DNA from: Flavobacteriales bacterium
Lineage (GTDB): Bacteria > Bacteroidota > Bacteroidia > Flavobacteriales_F > PHOS-HE28
DNA length: 64,000 nt
Direction of reading: 5' to 3'
Assembly (NCBI GenBank): GCA_016721825.1
Contig: JADKHI010000006.1
Coordinates: 496,001 to 560,000, forward strand
Of the stretch, positions 1-12,000 are shown in pieces; position 1 is the first letter of the stretch, and every line of letters begins with the position of its first letter. The notes beneath the pieces are model-generated. The model saw only the letters and a program-made list of their open reading frames with translations, was not told where the DNA came from and did not search any database. The translations under genes were made by a program, and so were the position numbers.

Positions 1-3000
1 GGATCACAGACCGTGTACCAGATGGTATCGATGCCACAGAAGCCTTCGTTCGGCGAATAGATGAGCTCTCCGTTCTGGCCGATGTCGACAGTGCCGTTGC
101 CCGCTGAAGCATCGGTCACGGTGAGCGTGTCGCCGTTCGGATCACTGTCGTTCGCGAGCACTATGATCGGCACAACGATGTCACTGCCAGGATCTACCGT
201 AACGGAATCATCCACCGCGATCGGCGGATCGTTCACCGGCGAGCATTCCACGGTGACCACGATGATGCCTTGGTCGCAGAGCGGGCCTGGATCGCAGATG
301 GTGTAGGTGATGGTATCGGTACCGCACCAACCCGAGGCTGGCGTGTAGGTAATGGTACCGTTCCCGTTGATCACCACAGTTCCGTTCTGAGCGGAAGCGT
401 TCGTGATGACGATCGGATCACCGTTCGGATCGCTGTCGTTCACCAGCGGTTCAATGACCACCGGTGTGTCCTGATCAGTGGTCGCATTGTCATCCACCGC
501 GATCGGCGGATCGTTCGGAGGCGGGCAATCGACGACGATCACCACGATGGCGGTATCGCAGAACGGTCCCGGATCGCAGACCACGTACGTGATCGTAACC
601 GTACCGCACCAGCCAGCGGGTGGTATGTAGGTGATGGCACCATCCGGGTTGATCACAACTGTCCCGTTGGAGGCGCTTGCACTGCTCGTGGTGAGCGGGT
701 CGCCGTCCGGATCGCTATCGTTGGCCTGTACATCAATGGTGACCGGCACGTCCTGATCGGTCGTTGACGCATCATCCACGGCGATCGGCGGTGAGTTGGG
801 GTTCACCGGGTCCACAGTGATGATCACGATCACCGTATCACAAGCGCCCACATTGTCGCAGAGCACGACCGTGAGCGTGTCCGTACCGGTGAAGCCTGGA
901 TCGGGTGTGTAGGTGACGCAGGTATCACCATCGGCAAGCCCGGTCATGGTCCCGTTCGTCGGACCGTTCAAGACACCGGTCACGTCCAAGGTGTCACTCT
1001 CCAGGTCCACAGCGTCGAAGCAGATCACCAGGGGTACATCCTGTTGGGCGGTGGTGGTGATCGTGTCGGCCGGCACACCACCATCCGTGATCACGGGGGC
1101 ATCGTTCACCGGCAGGATGTCGATGATCACCAGCGCGGTATCGCATCCGCCATAGGGATCGCAGACCACGACGGTCAGTGTATCGCCTGAGTCCACGTTC
1201 GCGATCGGGATGTAGGTGAAGCAGGTATCGCCGTCGTTGATGTTCGTGGCTGTGCCCACCAGCGGACCGTTCAGTATTTGTGTTACCGAGACCGGATCAC
1301 CGTTCGGATCGATCACCTCGGGGCAGATCACTACCGATCCATCCTCATCCACGGTCACGACCAGGGTGTCGATCGGCGTTCCACCACCATCCACAATGAT
1401 CGGTGGCACGTTCGGTTCGGTCACGGTGATCACCACAACGACCGTATCAGCACCACCATTGCCATCGGTGATCACCACGGTCAACGTGTCGTTCCCTTGG
1501 TAACCCGGAGCAGGCGTATACGTGAAGCAGCTGTCACCGTCCGAGATACCGCTCACGTTGCCGTTCTGGGGGCCATTGAACGCATCGCTCAGTTCAAGCG
1601 CATCGCCGTCCGCATCGGTCACCTCAGGACAGATGATCAGCGGAAGGTCTTGGGGAATGGTGGCGTAGATCGTATCCACTGCCAAGCCTCCACCGGTGAT
1701 GACAGGATCATCGTTCACCGGCAACACATCCACGATCACCAACACGGAATCGCAAGCCCCCAAGGCGTCGCAAAGTATGACCGTGAACGTGTCGGTTCCG
1801 TTGAAGTCCGGGCCAGGGATATAGGTGAAGCAAGTGTCACCGTCCGCCAGGCCGTTCACCGCTCCGTTCAAGGGGCCACCGGAAACACCGGTCACATCCA
1901 CCACATCACCTTCCGGATCGATAGCGGTCAGACACAGTGTCAATGATCCATCCTCGTTCGTCGTCACGTTCAACGTATCGCCCCCTTGGATCACAGGCGG
2001 ATCGTTGATGGGCGCTACGGTGATCACCACAAGCACCGTGTCCGCGCCGCCATTGCCATCGGTCACGATCACGTTCACGCTGTCGGTCCCGTTGAATCCG
2101 GTGTTCGGTGTGTAGATGAAGCATGTATCACCGTCCGCGATGTCGCTCAGCGTTCCATTCTGCGGGCCGCCGAAGAGGTCTGTCACATCCACGGCGTCGC
2201 CATCCACATCCACCACCGGCAGGCAGAGGATCAGCGGGGTGTCCTCCGCCGCGTTCACATTGATGGTATCGACCGGCACCGCTCCATCGGTGATCACCGG
2301 GTCATCGTTCACTGGTGTCACGTCGATCACAACCGTCACCGTGTCACACCCACCAAAGCCATCGCAGATCAACACCTGCATGGTATCCGGTCCGTTGTAG
2401 TTGGCCGAGGGGATGTAGGTGAGGCAACTGTCTCCGTCGAACAGGCCGTCAACGATGCCGTTGAAGGGTCCGGTGAGCACGAGCGAGATCCCTGTGACAT
2501 CGCCATCCGGATCAACGGCGGTGAAGCACTGGTCGATCGGCGTATCTTCTGGAGTGGTCAACAACAACGTATCGAGCGGCAGTCCGCCCGGTCCGATCAC
2601 CACCGGAGGGTCGTTCACCGGGAACACCGTAATGATGACCACGGCAAAGTCGCACGCACCCTGATCGTCACATACACTGATGATCAGGGTATCGAGGCCG
2701 GAGAAGTTGGGATCGGGTGTATAGGTGAAACAGCTATCACCGTCAGCAAGGCCTGTCGCGGTGCCGAACGAAGGAGCACTGATCAGGGCGGTCACGTCAT
2801 ACGGATCACCGTCCGGTTCGATGGCAGCGACGCATAGGAGCGCTGCCTCGTCCTCCGTGGCGAAGAAGTAGATGGTATCGGCCGGGTTGGTCCCATCCGT
2901 GATCACAGGAGCATCGTTAATGCCGGTCACGGTGATGATGACGAGGGCCGTATCACAAGCCGGAGGCAATGGGGTGCCATCATCACAGACCTGATAGACC

Positions 3001-6000
3001 AAGGTGTCAACGCCGGTGAAATCAGGGTTTGGTGTATACACGATCGTTCCATCCAGATCCACTTGGGCAGTGCCGTTCGAAGGCGGCGTGATGACCGTGA
3101 CCGTGGTCGGATCGATCTCACCCGGCACATCGATGGGTTCGCTGTCGTTGATCAACACGTCGATCGTGATCGGCGTGTCCTCCACGGTCGTGGCGTCATC
3201 GGGTTCTGCAACAGGGGGGTCGTTCACGGGATCCACCACCACCGTCAGTGTGCCCTGCGAACAGAAGCCGAGGTCATTGCAGAACTGGTAGTTGAAATCG
3301 TCGACCCCGTTGTAGTTCGGATCAGGGGTGTAGGTAATGGTTCCATCCGGGTTCACCACGGCCGTACCATTCTGTGGAGGGTCCACGATCACCACGCTTC
3401 CGGGCACAAGCACACCGTTCAAGGTGCTATCGTTGTCAAGCACATCCACGATTACGGCAATGTCCTCCGGCGTTACTGCAAAGTCATCCTGTGCGATGGG
3501 AAGATCGCCGTTCACGGTGATGACCAACCACGCCGTAGCGCACAATGTGGGGGCTGCATCCCCGAGGTCGCAAACCTGATATTGCAGACTGTCCAGCCCG
3601 GTGTAGTTGAGCGTCGGGTCATAGGTGATGGTGCCGTTCCCGTTCACGGTGGCGGTACCGTTCACAGGAAGCACAAGGATGATCACGCTGCCGGGATCGA
3701 TACCACCGGCAACATCCTGCGGATCGCTATCGTTTGCGATCACGTTGCTGGTGACCTGTGTGTTCGGCGGTGTGTTGTCCGTGTCATCCAATGCCCCTGG
3801 TGCGTCGTTCACAGGAGCAATGGTGATGTCGCAAACGGCTTGCACACAAGCACCATCAGGATCACAGACCTCATAGATGAAGCTGAACGTGCCGTTCACA
3901 TCGGCGTTCGGGGTGAAGCTGATGGTACCATCGGGATCCACCACCAGCAGACCGTTCGAGGCGGCGTTGCCTCCGCTCACTAAGGTCCAGGTCAGTTGTG
4001 CGTTCGTGTGGTCCGGATCGAAATCGTTCGCTCCCAGATCACCGGTCACAGCTCCTCCATCCTCCACACCACTGAACACATCATTGGCTGGCTGTGGTGT
4101 GTCATTGATGCCGTTGATGGTGATCACCACCACGGCTTGGTCACACTGCGAGGGCAGCGGTGTACCATCGTCGCAGATGCTGTAGGTGAACGCATCCGTT
4201 CCGGTGATACCGGGGTTCGGCGTGTAGGTGGCGATGCCGTTCACGATGCTCACCGAGCCGTTCGTAGGCGGCGCGATGATGGTGATGGAGCCCAACACCA
4301 GGTTGCCGTCCACATCAAGATCGTTCGTCGTGATGGTGATGTTCACAGGAAGATCCTCATCGGTGCTAGCGGCATCATCGGTCGCGACCGGAGGGTCATT
4401 CACTGGAGCCACGGTGATCGTGACGGTGGCTGGCTCACATGCACCACCTGGATCGCACACCTGATAGGTGAAGGCCACTGTGCCTGAGAAGTCCAGCGCC
4501 GGAGCGTAACTGAAGTTGCCGTCGCTGCTCATGCTGAGCACACCGTTGGCCGCGGCCGTGCCACCGTTCACGATGGTCCACGCAAGCTGCGCTGCAATAT
4601 CATCAATGTCGTTATCGTTGATGGTGACCGTAGCGTTCAACAGTGCATCCTCGTTCATCAGGAAGATGTCGTCCTGAGCAATAGGAGGATCGTTCACAGG
4701 TGTAACAACAATGGTCACCGTTGCGGCATCACAGGCGCCCAAGGGATCGCAGACCTGGTAGGTGAACGTGAAGGTGCCGTTCACATCCGTGCTCGGCACG
4801 AAGGTGAAGGAGCCCGATGCCCCATAGGTCAGCACCCCGTTTGCGGCAGCGGTACCTCCGCTGAGCAGGCTCCAAGTGAGCAGTCCGTTCACATGGTCGG
4901 CATCGGAATCATTGAGCGCCGAACTGGCCACAAGCGTGCCGCCTTCATTCATGCTGAACGCATCATCCAATGCCTCGGGCGTATCGTTCACAGCATCCAC
5001 CACAATGGTGACCGTGGCTTGATCGCAGAGCGGTGCCGGATCACAGACCTGGTAGTCGAAGGTCACCGTACCACTGAACCCAGGGTCCGGCGTGTAACTG
5101 AACGCGCCGTTCGGGCCGACCGAGAGAGATCCATTGGCCGCTGCGGTGCCACCGTTGGAAAGCCCCCAAGCAAGCTGACCACTGGTGTTGTCCACATCGC
5201 TGTCGTTGCCGGAAACGTTCGCGTTGAGCACCCCGTCCTCCTGCATGGAGTAGCCGTCATCGTTGGCCACCGGACCATCATTGATGGCGTTGACCGAAAT
5301 GGTAACAACAGCTTGATCACAGGCATTGGCCGGATCACAGGCCTGGTAAGTGAAGCTCACCACACCGTTGAAGTTGGGATTCGGCGTGTAGACGTAAGAG
5401 CCATTCGGGTCAAGCACCAGTGTGCCGTTCGTAGCAGCGCTGCCACCGTTCACCAAGCTCCAGGTCAAGGGGTCGCTGTCAGCGTCGGAATCATTGCCGA
5501 CAACGGTGCTGTTCAACACTCCATCCTCGTCCATGGCGGCCGCGTCGTCCTCCGCTACCGGAATGTCGTTCGTACTGCCCACGTCGATCGTGACCGTGGC
5601 ATTGTCGCATGCGTTCGAAGGGTCACAGACCTGGTAGGTGAACGTGACAATGCCACTGAAACCTGCGTCGGGCTGATACACGAATCCACCGTTCGCATTG
5701 AAGGAGAGAAGACCGTTGGCCGCTGCAGTGCCACCGCTCACCAGGCTCCAGGCGAGCTGGGCTCCGCTATTGTCCACATCGCTGTCATTGCCGACCACAC
5801 TGGTGGTCAGTGTGCCGTCCTCCGCCATGGGGTAATTGTCATCCAAGGCAACGGGCGCATCGTTGATGGGCGCGATCGTGATCACCACCGTTGCAGGGTC
5901 ACATGCGCTGGCGGCATCACACACCTGATAGGTGAAGTTCACGCTGCCGTTCGCATTGGCATTGGGCGTGAATGTGAACGTACCATCGACGTTCAGGAGC

Positions 6001-9000
6001 AAGGTGCCGGTCGCCGCGGCCGTACCACCGCTCACCAAGCTCCAGGTCAGGCCGTTGTTGGGAGTTTCGGTATCGCTGTCATTCCCACCCACGGCATCGG
6101 CCAGCACACCGTCCTCGTTCATACTGAACGCATCATCCGCCGCCACGGGCGGGTCGTTCACCGCGTTCACATTGATGGTGACCGTGGCCGGATCGCAGGC
6201 GTTCGAAGGATCGCACACCTGGTAGGTGAAGCTCACAGCACCGCTGGAGTTGGTGTTGGGCACATAGGTGAAGCTTCCGTTCGCATTCACCGTGAGCACA
6301 CCGTTGGAAGCTGCCGTACCGCCGCTCACGAGGCTCCAGACCAAATTGCTGTTCGCCGTCTCCGCGTCACTGTCGTTACTTGAGAGCACATCACTGAGTG
6401 AACCATCCTCGTTCACGCTGAAGCCATCGTCATTGGCCTCAGGCGCGTCGTTCACCGCACCGATCGTGATCGTAACAGTTGCCGCATCGCATGCGCTCGA
6501 TGGGTCGCAGACCTGATAGGTAAAGCTCACCGTACCATTGTAGTTCGCGTTCGGCGTGTAGGTGAAGGTGCCATCAGCGTTCACCGAGAGCGATCCATTC
6601 GCTGCAGCCGTGCCCCCCCCAACAAGGCTCCAGACCAGGCCGTTGTTCGGTGTTTCCAGGTCGTTGTCGTTGCCAGAGAGCGCGTTGCTCAACGCACCAT
6701 CCTCGCTCATCGTGAAGCTGTCGTCCGTGGCAACGGGCGGGTCGTTCGCAGCGTTGATGGTGATCGTGACCGTGGCCGGATCACAGGCGTTCGAAGGATC
6801 GCAGACCTGATAGGTGAAGCTCACCACGCCGCTGAAGTTCGTGGCCGGCACATAGTCGAAAGTGCCGTTCGCATTCACCGCGATCGCTCCATTCGCTGCG
6901 GCGCTACCACCGGCCACCAAACTCCATGTCAGCCCCGTGTTCGGGGTCTCGGGGTCGCTGTCGTTCGCTGAAAGGACATCGCTCAACGTGGCATCCTCGT
7001 TCATCGTGAACGCATCATCACCAGCAACAGGAGCATCGTTCGCGGCGTTGATGGTGATCGTGACCGTGGCCGGATCGCATAGTCCACCCGCATCACAGAC
7101 CTGATAGGTGAAGGATACCGTGCCGTTGTGGTTGGCGTTCGGTGTGTAGGTGAAAGTGCCGGTCGCGTTCAACGAGAGAACGCCGTTCGCAGTGGCGGTG
7201 CCACCGCTTACGAGCGACCAGTTCAGCGCGCCTTCCACATCACTATCGTTGCCGGATACCGCATTGGCCAAGGTGCCATCCTCGCTCATGGAGTACGCAT
7301 CATCGTTGGCCACGGGAGCGTCGTTCACGGCCGTCACCGTGATGGTGACCACGGCTTGATCGCACAAGGCACCGGGGTCGCAGGCCTGGTAGGTGAAGCT
7401 GACCGTACCGTTGTAGTTCGCGTTGGGCAGGTAGGAATAGCTGCCGTTCACATTGAAGGTGAGCGCACCGTTCGCCGTTGCCGTGCCACCTGATACCAGC
7501 GCATAGGTAAGGGCATCGCCATCCGGATCACTGTCGTTACCCGTCACCACAGCGTTCAACGTGTTGTCCTCGTTCACGCTCGCCGCATCATCGCCTGCTG
7601 TCGGCTGATCATTCACGCTGCCCACGTCAATGGTCACGGTCGCTGGTTCGCAGATCGGACCCGGATCACAGATCTGATAGGTGAAGCTGACCAACCCGTT
7701 GAATCCGGCGGTCGGGGTGTAAGTGAAGGTTCCGTTCGCGTTCACCGTCAGCGACCCGTTCGCAGAGGCGGTCCCTCCGCTCAGCAGGCTCCACGTCAAC
7801 TGCGGGGAAGTGTTGTCCACATCGCTATCGTTGCCGCTCAATGCGTTGCTCAGCGTGCCGTTCTCAAGCACAGTGAAGGCATCATCGTTCGCAAGCGGGC
7901 CATCGTTGACCGCTGTGACGATGATGCTCACGGATGCGGTCGCACAGCTACTGAGCGGATCGCAGACCTGGTAGGTAAAGGTCACCGTACCATTGTAGTT
8001 CGCGTTCGGGGCATACGCGAAGGTGCCGTTCGCATTCACGGTCAATGATCCGTTCGCAGAAGCGGTACCACCGCTCACCAGGCTCCAGGTCAGTTGGGCG
8101 GCGGTGTGATCGGGGTCGCTATCGTTAGCGGTGAGCGATTGTGCGCTCAGGCTGGCATCCTCGGCCATGGTGAAGGCGTCGTTGCCTGCCACTGGCTGGT
8201 CGTTCGTCGCAGTGACCGTGATGGTCGCAGTGGCCGGATCGCAGCTGTTCGATGGATCGCAGACCTGATACGTGAAGGAGACCGAACCGTTGTAGTTCGC
8301 GTTCGGCACATAGGTGAAGGTGCCATCGGCGTTGAAGGTGAGCGAGCCATTGGCCGCAGCCGATCCACCGCTGACCACGCTCCATGTGAGCTGAGCAACA
8401 GTGTTGTCAACATCGCTATCGTTGCCCGAGACCGTATTGTTCAGTGTGCCATCCTCGTTCACCGTGAACGGGTCGTCGTTCGCCACCGGTGCATCGTTCA
8501 CCGCGTTGACGGTGATGGTCACCGTGGCGGGGTCACAGGCGTTCGATGGATCACAGACCTGATAGGTGAAGCTCACCGCGCCGCTGTAGTTCGCCGCAGG
8601 CGTGTAGGCGAACGTGCCGTTCGCATTCACCGTCAAGGCTCCGTTCGCAGTTGCGCTACCTCCGCTCACCAAGGTCCAGGTCAGCTGCACATTGCTGTTG
8701 TCGGGGTCGCTGTCGTTCGTCGTGAGGGACTGTGCGGCCAAGCTGCCATCCTCGTTCAAGCTGAAGGAATCATCCCCTGCAACAGGCGGGTCGTTCTGTG
8801 CGGCGACCACGATGGTCACTGTGGCAGGATCGCAAGCCGGAACCGGATCGCAGGCCTGGTAGGTGAAGGTCACCGTACCGGAATAGTCGGCGTTCGGCGT
8901 CCATGTGAAGGCGCCGTTCGCGTTGAACACCAAGGTGCCGTTCGTTGCCGCCGTACCACCGCTCACCAAGCTCCATGTCAGCTGCGCGTTCGTGTGGTCG

Positions 9001-12000
9001 GGGTCGCTGTCGTTGCCGGTCACGCTCTGCGCGGTCAGCGCGGCATCCTCGGTCGTGTTGAAGCTATCGTCGTTCGCCACCGGCGCGTCGTTCAACGAGT
9101 TCACCGTAATAGTGGCCGTTGCGGGATCACAGGCGGACAGGGGGTCGCAGGCCTGGTAGGTGAAGGTCACCGTACCATTATAGTTGGCGTTCGGCGTCCA
9201 GGTGAAGGTGCCGTTCGCATTGAACACCAAGGTGCCGTTCGTTGCCGCCGTACCACCGCTCACCAGGCTCCACGTGAGCTGGGCGTTCGTGTGGTCGGGA
9301 TCGCTGTCGTTGCCGGTCACGCTCTGCGCGGTCAGCGCGGCATCCTCGGTCGTATTGAAGCTGTCATCACCCGCAACTGGCACATCGTTCACAGCCGAAA
9401 CGGTGATCGTCACCGTGGCCGCGTCGCAGACCGAACTGGGATCGCAGGCTTCATAGGTGAACGCCACCACTCCGGTGAAGTTCGCGTTGGGCGTATAGGA
9501 ATAACTACCGTTCGCATTGAAGGTGAGCGACCCGTTGGTGGCTGCAGTGCCGCCGCTAACCAGACCATAGGTCAACGGATCGCCGTCGGGATCAAGGTCG
9601 TTGCCGGTCACTGCTGCGTTCAGTGTACCATCTTCGCTCACGCTCACGACATCATCACCCGCGATGGGTGCATCGTTCGCGCTGCCCACACTGATGGTGG
9701 CGGTCGCTGGATCGCACAAGGGCCCTGGGTCACAGAGTTGATAGGTGAAACTGACTGAGCCTGTGAAATTGGCGTTCGGTGTGTAAGTGAACGTACCGTT
9801 CGCATTCACCGTGAGCGACCCGTTCGCAGCAGCGGTGCCACCGCCCACAAGGCTCCAGGCCAGCTGGACACTGGTGTGGTCCGGATCACTGTCATTGCCA
9901 CCCAAAGAAGCATTGAGCGTTCCATCCTCGACCACGGTGAAGTTGTCGTCGTCCGCCACGGGCCCATCGTTCACGGCGTTCACTGTGATCGTCACCGTCG
10001 CCGGATCGCAGGCGTTCGAAGGATCGCACACCTGATAGGTGAAGCTGACGGATCCGTTGTAGTTCGTGTTCGGGACGAAGCTGAACGTGCCGTTGGCATT
10101 CACCGTCAAGGTGCCGTTCACCGCTGCGGTTCCGCCGTTCACCAAGCTCCAGGTCAACTGGGCTCCGCTGTTGTCCGGATCGTTGTCGTTGGCGGTCAGG
10201 CTCTGGTTGGTAAGGGAAGCGTCCTCGTTGGTCGTGAAGGCATCATCTCCAGCCACAGGTGCATCGTTCACCGCTGTCACCGTAATGGTGACCGTGGCCG
10301 GGTCGCAGGCACTGGAAGGATCACACGCTTGGTATGTGAAGCTGACGGTGCCGTTGAAGTTCGTGTTCGGGGTGTACGTGAACGCGCCAGCTGCCGTCAT
10401 GCTCAACGTACCGTTGGCAGCGGCCGTGCCACCTGCGGTGATGCTCCAAGTGAGCTGGGCGTTCGTGTTGTCCGGATCGCTGTCGTTGCCTGCCACGCTC
10501 TGGGCCGTGATGGTCCCGTCCTCGTTGACCGGATAGGCGTCGTCCACAGCGACCGGCGCATCGTTCACTGCGGCAATGGCAATGGTGGCGGTGGCATCGT
10601 CACAGAGCCCATCGTTATCGCACACTTGATAGGTAAAGCTCACAGAGCCGTTCACGTTGGCGTTCGGCGTGTAGCTGAAGGTGCCATTGGCGTTCACAGT
10701 GAGCGATCCGTTGGCAGCGGCCGTGCCACCGGAAAGCAGGCTCCAGGTAAGCGTGGCCAGGGCATCGTCAGCATCGGAATCACCACCGGCGAGCGAGGCG
10801 TTGAGCGTGGCGTCCTCGTTCACATTGAGGGCATCGTCACCCGCTATCGGGTAGGCGAGCACCAGAACGTTCTCTACCACCGGACCAGCGACAGCATCGG
10901 AATAGTTGCTGCCCAGGACGGTCGCTCCTCCTGTCTCGTACGCCGTATCAGCACCCGAATAGGCGTTGATGGCCGGGGAGATCCGGCGGCTCGGATCGGC
11001 AGAAGAACGCGTGGGATCCAGATAGCGGACCTGTGCTCCGTTCTGATAGGTGCCGGGTGATTGCGCAGTACCGACGGTCACCGTCATGGTGATGGTGACG
11101 ACTCCGCCTGCCGGAATGTTGAAGTTGCCGAAACGCGGCTGGGAAGCCGTGCCGAGGTTGGTCAAGCTTGCAGGACCTGCGGCCCCACCACCATACACTA
11201 CCGTAGCCGATACATAGGTGATACCAGCGGCGAGGATGTCGTCCAGCTGGACCCCACCCGCATTGCCTGCCGTACCAGTATTGGTGATGACCAGCGAATA
11301 GGTGGTGTTGGCACCCTGAGGCACACCAACACCAAGCTGGGCGCTTTCCGAAGTCTTCGTGACCACCAGGGTCGGGTAGCAGGTGGAGCTCTGGCCTTGG
11401 AGGTAACCTGGCAGCGAAGCGAAGGCGAAACTCGCCGCCACACCGTCCTGTCCATCGGCAGCGCCATGAGCAATACCGGACCCACCACTGGCTTTTCCGC
11501 TAAGGCCCTTGACAACGCTGGTTGAAACGGTGCCGCCGACGACATTGTACCAGATCGCACCGCCGCCGCCGCCGCCGCCCGGGCCGTGTTCGAAGCCGGA
11601 ATCATTGAGGGTGTTCCCGCCCCTTCCCCCGTTGGCGATCAGCGTAAGGCTTGCGGTCGGACTGTTCTGTGTGGCGTTCACGAAAATGGTACCTGCAGCA
11701 CCACCGCCTCCCGCTCCGTCAGGGGCACTGCCATAAGCGCCCACATCACCATCATCACCATTGGCCGTTATCGTTCCTGTACCGTCGATGCGACCGGCGT
11801 TGATGATCACCAAGCCACCGCCAACCCCCCCCTTCACACCGGTGAGCGCATTGTTCGCGTCACCACCTCCACCGCCACCACCGAGGAACAAGCGGCCCAG
11901 TACCTGGGTAAGTTGTGTGCCTGGACGGCCACCGTTCGGCCAGCTGCCACCGCCGCCTTCCCAGCCAATGCCACCAACACCACCAGCTCCTCCGTTGGCA

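Noticed and set aside
270..11060. Several long plus-strand open frames rich in His, Arg and Val across the first 11 kb
   Set aside because: They are exact antisense of the giant surface gene and arise because its repeated GC-rich codons lack stops on the other strand; they show no start signals, no family features and Arg/His-heavy composition.
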